Source: Phaeodactylum tricornutum CCAP 1055/1 (taxonomy: Eukaryota > Bacillariophyta > Bacillariophyceae > Surirellales > Neidiaceae). From it: a DNA stretch of 64,000 bases. The DNA is taken from positions 496,001 through 560,000 of the forward strand of contig NC_011677.1 in NCBI RefSeq assembly GCF_000150955.2, in the 5' to 3' direction. Position 1 is the first letter of the stretch. Every line of letters begins with the position of its first letter. A program made the position numbers and the translations under genes. The notes under the pieces were generated by a model, which was not told where the DNA came from, searched no databases, and saw only the letters and a program-made list of their open reading frames with translations. Positions 46,549-55,928 of this stretch are shown here, one piece after another.

Positions 46549-48141
46549 ATGGCGACGGAAGCAATGGCCTCCGGCAGCACGAACGGAACTTCCGTCCCGA
46601 AAGTGGACAATTTCATCCACGGAGTCTTTCTGGCACCATCCACGCAACAATATCTGGAAGTCACCAACCCCGCCAACGATCACACGATTGGTCTCGTCGG
46701 CGTGTCCGAGATCGACGACGTGCAAGCCGCCGTCCAAGCGGCACAGGATGCCTTTCCCGAATGGTCCGGCTGGACTACGAAAGCCCGTGCCGCTGTCATG
46801 CTCAAATTCCACGCACTCGTACAGGAACACGCGGAAGAACTCGCGCGTTTGATCGTCGCCGAAAACGGCAAAAATCTGACGGAAGCACTGGCGGATGTTG
46901 CCAAGGGGAACGAAACGGTGGAGTACTCGTGCAGTTTGCCCCAGCTTGCACAAGGGAAAACGCTGTCGGTGAGCAGTGGCGGTGTGAGTTGCCAAGATCG
47001 TCGCGTTCCACTCGGAGTCGTGGCTTCGATTGTACCATTCAACTTTCCCTTTATGGTACCCATGTGGACCATTCCCATCGCTCTCGTCATGGGTAATACT
47101 ATGGTACTCAAACCCAGCGAAAAAGTTCCGCTGACGATGCACCGAGTTGCCTCGCTTTTGCAACAAGCCGGCCTTCCCGACGGAGTCTTCAACATGGTGC
47201 AAGGCACGCAAGCCGCCGTCCAAGCCTTGATTGCGCACGAACACGTCAAGGCTGTTACTTTTGTCGGTTCGTCGCACGTGGCACAATTGGTGGCGACGTC
47301 CTGTCGGGGACTGCACAAGCGTTGTACCGCACTAGGCGGGGCCAAGAATCATTTAGTCGCCTTGCCCGATTGTGACGTGGAAAGTGCCGCCCGCGATATT
47401 TGCGTCAGCTTTGCAGGCTGCGCCGGACAGCGGTGCATGGCGGCATCCGTTTTGTTGTTGGTGGGAACGGCACAAGAGACGCTGCTCAATATGGTAGTGC
47501 AAAATGCAGCAAGTTTAGCGCCAGGTAGTGAGCCTGGACAGGTGGGACCGGTGATTGACGTGGTTTCGTACGACAAGATTTTGCGGTACATTGCACAGGC
47601 GGAACAGGATGGTGCCAAAGTTTTGTTGGACGGAAGGGGATGGAAACGCAAGGAAGGTTGTTGGATTGGGCCGACTGTGTTGCTGCACTCGAGCCCGACC
47701 GATACAACCATGACGGAGGAAGTTTTTGGACCAGTCCTCTCCGTCTACGTCTGTAGTTCTTGGGAAGAGGCCATTGCGATTGAAAAAGCTAACGAGTTTG
47801 GCAATGCTGCATCGATCTACACGACGAATGGGGCGAATGCGGAATGGTTCCTGTCGCGCTTCCAAGCCGGCATGTTGGGCACCAACATTGGGATTCCGGT
47901 CCCCCGGGAACCCTTTTCGTTTGGTGGCTTGTACGGAACCAAAAGCAAATACGGCGACATGGACATAACGGGAGATGGCGGAATGGAATTCTTTTCCAAT
48001 CGAATCAAAATTACAAGTAAGTGGCCTCTCAAGCGCACGGCCGACACAATGCTCAACGGCGTCGGTCCCAGCAATGGGACAGTCGCGAGCGGAACGGCAA
48101 AAAAGACTGTGGATCAAGCCAACTTTGCGGGCAGTATGTAA
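46549..48141 (+). CDS. ALDH6A1: methylmalonate-semialdehyde dehydrogenase (ALDH6)
   Basis: 530 residues from the first ATG. Typical MMSDH sequence: VDNFIHGVFLAP, EWSGWTTKARAAVMLKFHALV, GVVASIVPFNFPFMVPMW, VMGNTMVLKPSEKVPLT, TFVGSSHVAQ, the catalytic GCAGQRCMA (Cys296), then EEVFGPVLSV and FSFGGLYGTKSKYGD near the end. It converts (methyl)malonate semialdehyde to propionyl- or acetyl-CoA with CoA and NAD in valine, pyrimidine and beta-alanine catabolism, normally in mitochondria. No strong mitochondrial presequence follows this ATG; the untranslated-looking upstream frame is basic. A C-terminal extension of about 35 residues (LKRTADTMLNGVGPSNGTVA...) exceeds the usual family end. Confidence 0.92.
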   Translation: MATEAMASGSTNGTSVPKVDNFIHGVFLAPSTQQYLEVTNPANDHTIGLVGVSEIDDVQAAVQAAQDAFPEWSGWTTKARAAVMLKFHALVQEHAEELARLIVAENGKNLTEALADVAKGNETVEYSCSLPQLAQGKTLSVSSGGVSCQDRRVPLGVVASIVPFNFPFMVPMWTIPIALVMGNTMVLKPSEKVPLTMHRVASLLQQAGLPDGVFNMVQGTQAAVQALIAHEHVKAVTFVGSSHVAQLVATSCRGLHKRCTALGGAKNHLVALPDCDVESAARDICVSFAGCAGQRCMAASVLLLVGTAQETLLNMVVQNAASLAPGSEPGQVGPVIDVVSYDKILRYIAQAEQDGAKVLLDGRGWKRKEGCWIGPTVLLHSSPTDTTMTEEVFGPVLSVYVCSSWEEAIAIEKANEFGNAASIYTTNGANAEWFLSRFQAGMLGTNIGIPVPREPFSFGGLYGTKSKYGDMDITGDGGMEFFSNRIKITSKWPLKRTADTMLNGVGPSNGTVASGTAKKTVDQANFAGSM

Positions 48142-48516
48142 TTTAAGCTTGCGACAGCATTAGTCATAAAGTATATCTGACAAGCTACTGGCTGTTGCGG
48201 GAATTTGCACACACACAGTTAATATAAGCGTAAAATGACGGATAGAGATGCTAAACTCAAGCGTAAATGCCCGTCGCATGAGAAAAAAGGCAGAGCTCTA
48301 GCGGTCAGTTTTTCTGAGGATGGTGTTACCTGTAAGATCTCTTTGTTTAGGACGCTTTTGGAAGGTTGAATAAGACGCCTGCAATGTGCGGAGTAAGCTG
48401 GACATAGGCAATGACAAAAACGATGCCACAATTACACAGTCTTAGCCTTGGTGGATCCATTCGTAATCAATTTTGGACCGGTAGCGCCACGTATCCAGTC
48501 AAGAAAGACGAAACTC
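48142..48516. other. intergenic, no gene seen
   Basis: 3' flanks of two convergent genes. No protein-like frame. Confidence 0.35.
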
Positions 48517-49019
48517 CTACGAAAGACAACAGAACAGGGTCAAAAAGTGACCATGGTTTGGGTTATCAACAAAGCCGCGTGACAGACAGAGCGGCACGTA
48601 CATGATGAGCTTCCAAAATTCGACCACGACAGATTGTGGACGAACATCGTCTTCACTAAAGCTTTCGTCCAGATCAGGAAGGTCGAATAAGCGTCCATGC
48701 TGTGAGTCGTGAAAATCAATGTCAAGTCCAGTCGCGGATGATTCCTCTTCTGTCACATCGTCAATGTCTTGCTTCATGTGTTCTTCAATATGATCATCGC
48801 GCGCGAGGAAAATGTGGGTTAGACAGTTTACTGATCATGTCGGCTACACACGAACGGACCACGCGTCAACTCACCGGGCATACGCTCCGGGTCGGAGAAA
48901 ACCACACCCCGTTCGGTAGCTCTGGGTTCCATCTCGGCTTTGGGCAGACAGCAAGTGAAGAGCTTCCGAAAAGGTGTTCTCCTCACTGGATTGATCTCAA
49001 TAGGATCATTGGAAGCCAT
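48517..49019 (-). CDS. hypothetical protein (uncertain splice model)
   Basis: Proposed two-exon model: an exon from the ATG at 49019 to about 48875 (MASNDPIEINPVRRTPFRKL, then FTCCLPKAE and ERMP), a short 44-nt GTGAGT intron, and an exon running through EEHMKQDIDDVTEEESSATG, an acidic LFDLPDLDESFSEDD segment and a hydrophobic tail to 48517. A di-Cys near residue 23 could be lipid-modified. The family is unknown. Another GTACGT donor inside the last exon could change the C-terminus. Confidence 0.35.
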
Positions 49020-49519
49020 GTTTTCAGATATGAGGAAAATGTATGCAAGAAATCAAGAGATTGTCAGCAAAGGCGAGGGTTGGTAGTAGCTGGCGAAGAC
49101 TAGGAAGTCAAAAGGTGTGAAGCCGTACTCCAATCTCCGTAGTCGATCACTGTCGGCCGCGGAGAGTATACGATAGGGCGGAACGATTTGGCAAATGCGG
49201 AATCTGTCGATAGATATCTTCGTATTCGAATTTGGTACCGGGTGAACAATATTCGAATGTACCGAACGGAACTTCGACGTCACAACGGTTAAATATACCG
49301 ATTCCGTAACCGTCGGTCACCCATTTTGCAATGATCGACGTCTTTGACGTGACTCCGTAGATCTTGAAACTTCAAACTCGCAAACCCTTGAAAATCTGGC
49401 TTCTATTTTTTCATTTGCGCCACGTTACGGGAAAATTGAGTACGGAGAGTGAAGCCTTTCTCGATTCACAATTTTAAGTCTCCCGATAGATTCCAAACCA
49501 AGTCTTGCAGAAAAGTAAG
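49020..49519. promoter_or_regulatory. divergent intergenic region upstream of the TLDc gene
   Basis: 500 bp with palindromic TATTCGAAT near 49204 and ATTCGAATGT near 49251. No gene was seen; a 76-codon minus frame at 49053-49283 is not supported. Confidence 0.35.
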
Positions 49520-50494
49520 ATGCGGAAAATTTACCTAATTGCTTCAGTGCTAGCGACATTTTCACATGGCTTTCAGATCGTACCGTCACGGAGTCTTCAT
49601 TCGCCGCTTTCGTATCGAAGAACAGAACGCCACTTTTTCAACTTCGGCCAAAAGCCGCAACCAAAGCAAGCCGAGCCGGAGCCGTCAAAAATTACTACTC
49701 CGGAGGAGGAGCCCGACGCCGTTGAAAAACTCTTTACCTTCTTTTTCGGGAAACCCGAAGAGGAACCCTTCGGTTTGAAGCGGTTCGGTAGGGAACGGTT
49801 TCCAGAGCAGTACCCGGCTACGGTGGACGACTTTGACGTGGCGTCGGTCGAAGCGGACGATAAGGAAATGGCCGCACTACGCCCTTTGTTGAAAAACACC
49901 AATTTAGAGGAACGCGCTGTCTATTTGACATACAGCGCAAACAATAATGGATGGAGTGCGGAAGCATTCCACAACGCAGTGGATCGAAAAGGAGGAGCGC
50001 TTGTTGTCTGTACCACCACCTCGGGACAAGTTTGTGGAGGGTATAATCCCAAAGGATGGGTAGGTTACGGCGAAGCTCGTGGTTCAATTGCAGCATTTTT
50101 ATTTGTCCGTAACAAGGACGGAACTTTCACCAAACTAAGGAAAGTTGGTGGGGCTGGGCTGGCACAAATGTAAGCCGAGAAAAAGGTATATCATATTTGG
50201 TTCAACCTGGTCCATGTTTCTCATCCTCCGTCCTCTACCTATATTGTCAGCGACAATCCAGAATCGGGACCTTCCTTTGGTGTCGATTCTCTGGTTATTC
50301 CACTCAATCGAGATAACAAAAAATTGGCACGAAGCAAGCTGGGTTCATATTACGAGCGGTTCGAAGATGGAACCAACTCGCTGTTTGTTAGTCAAGCGGC
50401 AGTGCAACTACGTGATTTGAAAGTCTACCACGGCGTATACAAAGATGGAGAATTCATTCCTTTTTCCGATGCTGAACCGTTCGCGCTATCCTAG
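49520..50494 (+). CDS. plastid-targeted TLDc-domain protein
   Basis: Two exons, 49520-50169 and 50251-50494, phase 2, giving 297 residues. The N-terminus is a signal peptide (IYLIASVLATFSHG) followed by FQIVPSRS, fitting the Phe-containing plastid motif. A Pro/Glu-rich linker leads to a TLDc domain at about 130-297: LTYSANNNGWSAEAFHNAVD, GALVVCTTTSGQVCGGYNP, WVGYGEARGSIAAFLFV, and after the intron DNPESGPSFGVDSLVIPL and YHGVYKDGEFIPFSDAEPF. TLDc proteins elsewhere (OXR1, TLDC1, NCOA7) protect against oxidative stress and regulate V-ATPase. A plastid form would be unusual. Ending at the first stop without splicing would truncate the domain in half. Confidence 0.8.
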
Positions 50495-50651
50495 AGAGCA
50501 ACCCCTGAAAGGGTCGGGCGTCGTTGCTGCAATTTGCTTTTAAATTGACTATGAATATCATGCGACTATCTGGCCTCGAAGACGCCATTGACAGTATATT
50601 CTAGTGTTCTGCTCGAGTTAATCGGATTTACAATCGGCTAGAAACAAAGAC

Positions 50652-51150
50652 TTACAACTCAATCGTCTCCTCTTCTTTGGTTCGTACTTCCGGCTCCTGT
50701 AGATTAGCTTCTGACTTTAATTCCTCGGATGCTTCGTTCGTCACGGGCTGTTGGAATTCCTCTAAATTTGGATTTGCGGTATCGGTAGGTGCCATGGGTT
50801 GTGATGTCACCTTAGGCGGGACCGACCTTACGTAGACGGCAAAGCCAATCAAAAGAAATAAAAGAAGTCCACCGATAGAAGGGAGAACTCGTTGACAAAA
50901 CTGGCATGTTGCAGCAAGAGACAACAAAAAGCAAACTCTTAGATGGAGATGCTGAATCAATCAAGCATCGGCCTCCGGACTGTCTAGCAACTACTAACTA
51001 GCTAGCTTCAAGATCTGAACGGTTTCAGAGTAGTTCACTCACCTCACGAGCTTCTTGCTGGCTTTTCAGCCGAGCCTTTCGCTCCTCCTTCGATTCTTTT
51101 CGGTACTGCTGACCCCCAGTCTTTGAAGTAGTAGTCTTGGATTTGGGCAT
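50652..51150 (-). CDS. SMCO4-like small single-pass membrane protein
   Basis: Two exons: 51150-51043 and 50900-50652 (phase 0), giving 118 residues. A basic Lys/Gln-rich N-terminal helix (YRKESKEERKARLKSQQEAR) is followed by VLPSIGGLLLFLLIGFAVYV, one transmembrane segment, then VRSVPP. This layout and the VLP-x-(n)-VYV pattern match the tiny animal protein SMCO4. Here an extra acidic C-terminal tail of about 55 residues ends EEETIEL. Function is unknown in any organism known to me. The intron is 142 nt with GTGAGT; the acceptor is ATGCCAG. Confidence 0.68.
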
Positions 51151-51542
51151 TGCGCTGATTCCACGGCAAGAAGTGTTGGTTTGCTATCACTAGAAATACT
51201 GTCACGATGATGCAACTTTAGAATACATACTCTTTGCTGCATCAATGAACATCATGGATTAACGACGTTGTGGCCTCTCGCAACGATCTTGAGTGTAAAC
51301 AAACGTTTCTCGAGGATGATCAAAACCCGCTATGATTGACAACGAATACTTAAACAAAACATAAACAGCATATGTCTGCTTTGTCAGAGAAGACATTTCT
51401 GCAGATGAATTTTCCGATTTCAATTTATGTACTTCCAAGGACTCTCTCACTGTATAACAGGATACCATGTTGGATAGTGACACGTAGAATACTTGCACAA
51501 ACAAGTAGCAGTAGTTTTTTGCAGCTGCTGCATACCGGCGAT
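51151..51542. other. intergenic, 3' flank of copy A
   Basis: Contains the start of the homology shared with the second copy (from about 51368). The 95-codon minus frame at 51259-51546 follows the copy A stop and is not supported as a gene. Confidence 0.4.
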
Positions 51543-52802
51543 TCACTCGGCCTTTCTTTGATGCTCGTTGACTGCTGAATAATCATGGTCGAGACGAGTT
51601 AAGAGCATTGACACAGCTTTTCTCCTCAAGCTCCCACGCAGAGCAACTGCGCCAGGTTGCTCAGCACCATCTTTACCCGAATACAAACGCACCGACCACC
51701 CGGCGACTGGCACGTCCGCGGAGGAGTCTGGGGTTGGATTCGTATCCAAGCTTCTCACTTCCGACTCCTGCCAGTCCCAAAGTGCCGTGTCCCATGGACC
51801 TCGCGCCCGTATCCTTGTCAGTAGCTCTACCTTATTTCGTCGCCCGTACCGGAGATTTTCATTAAATCTGGCTAGTGCTGTTCGATGGAAGATGATTTGC
51901 GGCTCTTCCACAGCGTTTGGTTTGTATGATTCCGATAGTAAAGCTTCGTTGGGCTCCTTTAGCCGATCCATGGGTGATAAGAAATACTTGTCATCTGGAT
52001 GCATGGTCAGAGACGACTGAATCGCAGACCAAGCATTTTGGGTCAGGAAGCAATTCCCATCCCACGGAAGAATGTACTGGGCATTTGTGTGTCGCCGACC
52101 ATATTCTAGCATGGCGTTCCTGACGCCGTTTACATTGATGACGTACAGAATCTTTTCGTGCTTCTTCTCCTCTTCAGCAAATCTTCCTCTGTGCGCTAAT
52201 GTCCTGCTTCTGTTTGGTTCGGTAGCATTAAGAGTCGGGATTTTTGAGAGTTGGCCATAGACTTGTATGTTGAAGGGTATTATAGTGTAGGTTTCGTTGG
52301 CCTTGCGAAGTCGGCATAGCAGTTGCTCTCGAACCTTCGGATCTACAATACGATTCACAAACCAATGGCGTGTTGTGTTTGGAAATGCTTTTTCATGAGC
52401 TAAAGTAAACTCTAGATTGTCAAGAGTTTGTCGTGGGCTGTGCCGAGGTGGCAACGCATTCCCAATGGCACGCAGTAAGATCATGGAAGAAGGCTGAGCA
52501 GGAAGATACATCGACTGAGCGGGTCCTTCTACTACTGTTTCTGTTTTGACCCGATAAGTTGAGGAAAGAGTGTCATCCGAAACCTCAGAACTGGAGACCA
52601 TGCTCGCATTGGCTCGACTTGATGGCAAGAATACTGCCGAAATGAAATTTACTGGATCGGAGAAGTGAGTCAAGATTGACGAAACAATTGATATCGCTGA
52701 AAGCGCCGTTGAGAAGAGAAGGATTATCAACAAGTGGATTCGGAATTTCCCCGAAGTGCTTGCCTTCGAGCGCTCTTTTCTGCTTATTTGTGATACATCC
52801 AT
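51543..52802 (-). CDS. type II membrane protein with glycosyltransferase-like domain (copy A)
   Basis: 419 residues. A basic cytosolic start and one transmembrane anchor (about 22-45, HLLIILLFSTALSAISIVSSIL) suggest a Golgi-type II topology. The lumenal domain from about 109 to 395 contains AFPNTTRHWFVNRIVDP, NETYTIIPF, INVNGVRNAMLEYG and ILPWDGNCFLTQNAW, then EEPQIIFHRTALARFNE and RYGRRNKVELLTRI. The N-x-x-RN...G...ILPxDGNC arrangement looks like a GT-A-type glycosyltransferase, but I cannot assign a family. It is homologous to the N-terminal half of the lyase gene B and near-identical to copy A'. It ends with TGA where A' has TGG. Confidence 0.72.
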   Translation of the reverse strand: MDVSQISRKERSKASTSGKFRIHLLIILLFSTALSAISIVSSILTHFSDPVNFISAVFLPSSRANASMVSSSEVSDDTLSSTYRVKTETVVEGPAQSMYLPAQPSSMILLRAIGNALPPRHSPRQTLDNLEFTLAHEKAFPNTTRHWFVNRIVDPKVREQLLCRLRKANETYTIIPFNIQVYGQLSKIPTLNATEPNRSRTLAHRGRFAEEEKKHEKILYVINVNGVRNAMLEYGRRHTNAQYILPWDGNCFLTQNAWSAIQSSLTMHPDDKYFLSPMDRLKEPNEALLSESYKPNAVEEPQIIFHRTALARFNENLRYGRRNKVELLTRIRARGPWDTALWDWQESEVRSLDTNPTPDSSADVPVAGWSVRLYSGKDGAEQPGAVALRGSLRRKAVSMLLTRLDHDYSAVNEHQRKAE

Positions 52803-53008
52803 TTTTCCTTTGCATTAATGACGTAGTTAAAGTCAACAAACGAGAAAGCGCATTATGTTGGTCTAGCAGTGAGGATACACTCGATCTATTTGTCTTCACT
52901 AACAAGTAATTTGCTTTATTCATAACCAATATGGACGTCTACATTTGGTCAATGCGAAAGCTATATCATGCTAAATATATACATATCCAACGTAAGGCTA
53001 ATTAAAAG

Positions 53009-53098
53009 GTGGTGGTGCCAGTTAGTCCTTCCATTCGACAAAGTTTCCAACGGCGAAGTTTCAAACCTCGTCCGAAGCATAAATCTCACCTGTTTCAC
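53009..53098. repeat. short dispersed repeat, member R1
   Basis: About 90 bp with the pattern GGTGGT...TTCCAACGGCGAAG...CGTCCG...ATAAATCTCACCTGTTTCA. Similar to R2 (53104-53236), R3 (56098-56243) and R4 (63531-63625). It lies upstream of copy A. Confidence 0.75.
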
Positions 53099-53103
53099 AG
53101 TAA

Positions 53104-53236
53104 GAACAATGCGAAAGCAGTATTATATTATATATATATCACCAACGGAATGCTACTTACAAGCTGGTGGTAACCTTCCGTAAACCATATTTTCAAACGG
53201 CGACTCGTCCGGAGGATAAATCTCACCTGTTTCAAC
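53104..53236. repeat. short dispersed repeat, member R2
   Basis: Begins AACAATGCGAAAGC, contains a TA run and CACCAACGGAATGCTACTTA, and ends GTCCGGAGGATAAATCTCAC. The same order is found in R3, in direct orientation on the other side of gene B. Confidence 0.75.
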
Positions 53237-53438
53237 TAACAGTAATGTGCTTCAGTCCTGCTATGCTTCTGTGGACGAAGTCAAAATTGTTTTGGGCAAA
53301 ATATCTCTCCCGAACATTCAAAACACTTCCCTTGATGCACCTTGGTTATTGCAGCCTCTGAAAGAAAAAGTTTCCATCTTTCCTACAACGGTTCCCGTTG
53401 ACCACAATTTTTCTTGAAAGAACAAACTCTATTTGCAC

Positions 53439-55928
53439 ATGAAAATGAGAAGAGCCGAAAGCGTTGCTTCAGCAGCTAAACTGATTGCTTTGGTTGTATT
53501 GATTCTTACAACTGCCAATATGCTGGCATTGCGGTCATTTTTCTGCTTGCCTATGCCTGGCGATGGTTATGATGAGTACCCAGGGAGGCCTGTTGAAGCT
53601 TCCGGCAAAGAAGGCGCTAAAAAACAAAATATTGATGTATCCATCGAGGGCATAGATCCCTTTTACACGAGTGATGAAACACTGGAATCGATAACAAGAA
53701 GCAAGCAAGCCAGCGGACAAACAACTTCCTCTTTATCAAACGGATCGTACACTCGGTCTATGGTCGTTGTACGGGCCATCGGGAATCCTCTTTCCTCGAC
53801 CAACTCATCGAACAAACCACTACGGATTCTCGAATATATTCTTGAAAATGAGCCTGCCTTTCCCAATACAACCCGTCATTGGTTTTTGAATCGAATTACT
53901 GATGCACAGGTCGAGAAGGCAATCGTGCAACGCTTAAAGTCTTCTAATGAAACGTACACCATCATCCCCTTTTCGCTTCGCGAATACGACAACGTTTTGT
54001 ATTCTTTCGACAGTAAGGATACAATTCATTCGAAGCACTATATCAAACGCTCGGCGGAAGAAAAGGCTGCGACGCTTGTTGAAGAAACTGTGCAACAAAG
54101 CAAAATACGATATGTTGCCAACATCAACGGCGCGAGAAATGCCATGCTACGCTACGGCAAAAAGAACAGCGCTGCGGAATACATTCTTCCATGGGACGGA
54201 CACTGTTTTCTCACGCGGGAAGCTTGGGATGCAATCCAGTTTTCTATGCAAAAGTATCCGGAAGCAAAATACTTTACTTCACCCATTCGTTTACACGAAG
54301 GATCTATCGATGCCAATGTCACAGAAGAGCCACAAATTGCATTTCATCGTACAGCCCTGGCACAATACAACGAATATCTTCGGTTCGGCCGCCGCGACAA
54401 AGCAGAGTTATTGACCCGGATTGGTGTCAAAGGACAATGGGACGAGGGCATTCCCTGGGAAGACTGGGAACTTGACTTCGTAGAACGTGAGCAAGCAGCC
54501 GATTCCGTTAGCGGTGTTCCAGATGCGGGTTGGGCTGCTTGTGTGCATTCTGGAATTGAAAATGGCGGCAAACTAGGAACAAAAATACTAAAACTGAACC
54601 GACGCGGTCATAACCTATCTGCTCAGTTGGTTAGGTTGGATATCCGAGCGTCACAGGAGCTTCATGGGCTCTCATCTTCAACACTGTTGTACTACAAGGA
54701 GAGCCAACTGGCAGAGGAGAGGGAGCTTTGGAAAGCAGGCAAGCGATTGCCCCTTGTGAAAGAGCTTTTGGAATTGGCAAATAAAGCATTGTCGTTCGGA
54801 CCATGGTCAGTAATGGACAAGCGCGGTTTCGGTTGCGGCGTTTCCGGTGACTGTCACGATTACTTCCATGTGGCGCCATATCAATGGCCTACGTTGAACA
54901 GTACAGGATATACGGACTACTCGAAACCATTTGTTCTACGAGATGGTGAGCGTGCGCCTGGAACCGTCGCATTTAGTGAAGGGAGCGAAAAATATGATCG
55001 GACAAAATTGCTGGCAATGAAGTTTAACACTACTGTCTTGGCCTTGGCGTACTCGGTAACTGGAAACATTACGTATGCCCGCCGGGCAGCGGAGAACCTC
55101 AGACATTGGTTCATCTACAATGAGACAAGAATGAATGCAAACATCAACTTTGCACAGATTAAATGGGACGTAGAAAAACGAGAAATGTTTGGGTCTCCGT
55201 GTGGCTTAATCGAAATGAAGGATCTATATTTCTTTTTGGATGGGGTGAAACTCATTGAGAAGTCTGGCGCGCTATCTGAATCTGAGATTGATCAGCTACG
55301 CAATTGGTTTGCAAACTATCTTCAGTGGTTGCTTTCCAGTGAACAGGGTAGGTGGCAGATTTCTGCCAACAACAATCACGGTCTGTTTTACGATGTTCAA
55401 GTTGCGCCACTTGCTCTGTATGCTGGTAATCTACCTCTGGCAATTTCGCGAATGCAACGGTCGATTTCGCGCATTCGACGACAGATGAATGCCACCACGG
55501 GAGCCCTACCACACGAATTGAGACGGCCAATATGCGAACACTACCAGGCATTTACGCTCCAGGGATGGATCACAATGGCAAGAATGGCGGAAAAGATCGG
55601 TTTGAACTACTGGAAACGATTTGCAGATTCAGATGCCCCAAACAAAGAGACGGCCCTTTGTCGAGCAGTGCGCTATGCAAACCCGTATCTAAGTCGTCGC
55701 GCCGTATGTCCCGGCAATATTGACGGTATCGACGCGCGGCGCTGGCAACCAATACTTTTGGACGCACTGCACCACTGTCCTATGCTAGACTACAAATCGA
55801 CGTCCGGACAAAACAACGTCCTGATCCCCCCTGAACTGATAGATCCGCCTTTGAATCACTACGAGATTACTGGATTGTTCAATATGTCGGACGGGATAGG
55901 ACCTTTCTGGAACTTGGGACTGTACTAG
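53439..55928 (+). CDS. type II membrane protein: glycosyltransferase-like domain fused to alginate-lyase-type domain (gene B)
   Basis: 829 residues from the first ATG (the frame begins with TTG). A transmembrane anchor lies at about 12-33. Residues about 105-390 are homologous to copies A/A' (AFPNTTRHWFLNRITD; INGARNAMLRYG; ILPWDGHCFLTREAWDAI). Residues about 440-829 match the alginate lyase fold (Pfam Alginate_lyase, PL5-like): YQWPTLNSTGYTDYSKPF, then NFAQIKWDVEKREMFGSPCG and the catalytic-type NNNHG with His647, followed by LFYDVQVAPLALYAG. Such lyases cleave uronic-acid polymers by beta-elimination. Diatoms are not known for alginate but have glucuronomannan-type wall polymers. Together with the anchor this suggests a Golgi or wall polysaccharide-modifying enzyme. 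Intronless. Confidence 0.8.
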   Translation: MKMRRAESVASAAKLIALVVLILTTANMLALRSFFCLPMPGDGYDEYPGRPVEASGKEGAKKQNIDVSIEGIDPFYTSDETLESITRSKQASGQTTSSLSNGSYTRSMVVVRAIGNPLSSTNSSNKPLRILEYILENEPAFPNTTRHWFLNRITDAQVEKAIVQRLKSSNETYTIIPFSLREYDNVLYSFDSKDTIHSKHYIKRSAEEKAATLVEETVQQSKIRYVANINGARNAMLRYGKKNSAAEYILPWDGHCFLTREAWDAIQFSMQKYPEAKYFTSPIRLHEGSIDANVTEEPQIAFHRTALAQYNEYLRFGRRDKAELLTRIGVKGQWDEGIPWEDWELDFVEREQAADSVSGVPDAGWAACVHSGIENGGKLGTKILKLNRRGHNLSAQLVRLDIRASQELHGLSSSTLLYYKESQLAEERELWKAGKRLPLVKELLELANKALSFGPWSVMDKRGFGCGVSGDCHDYFHVAPYQWPTLNSTGYTDYSKPFVLRDGERAPGTVAFSEGSEKYDRTKLLAMKFNTTVLALAYSVTGNITYARRAAENLRHWFIYNETRMNANINFAQIKWDVEKREMFGSPCGLIEMKDLYFFLDGVKLIEKSGALSESEIDQLRNWFANYLQWLLSSEQGRWQISANNNHGLFYDVQVAPLALYAGNLPLAISRMQRSISRIRRQMNATTGALPHELRRPICEHYQAFTLQGWITMARMAEKIGLNYWKRFADSDAPNKETALCRAVRYANPYLSRRAVCPGNIDGIDARRWQPILLDALHHCPMLDYKSTSGQNNVLIPPELIDPPLNHYEITGLFNMSDGIGPFWNLGLY

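Larger units (their letters stand above)
51368..53098. repeat. segmental duplication, copy A (pair at 61891-63621)
   Basis: About 1.73 kb shared with 61891-63621 at a constant offset of 10,523 bp. From about 51545 to 53098 the two copies are almost identical over more than 1.5 kb. The first 170 bp (gene 3' flank) are more diverged, with small substitutions. The unit holds the whole gene plus its promoter. Confidence 0.9.
52803..53438. promoter_or_regulatory. divergent promoter between copy A and gene B, with repeats
   Basis: 636 bp holding two members (R1 at 53009-53098 and R2 at 53104-53236) of a dispersed short repeat and a TA-rich microsatellite around 53121-53140. It drives copy A (minus) and B (plus). 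Confidence 0.5.

Noticed and set aside
46408-47316. 302-codon open frame antisense to MMSDH
   Set aside because: It mirrors a strongly conserved dehydrogenase on the other strand; His/Arg/Gly-rich composition and no family resemblance make it a shadow.
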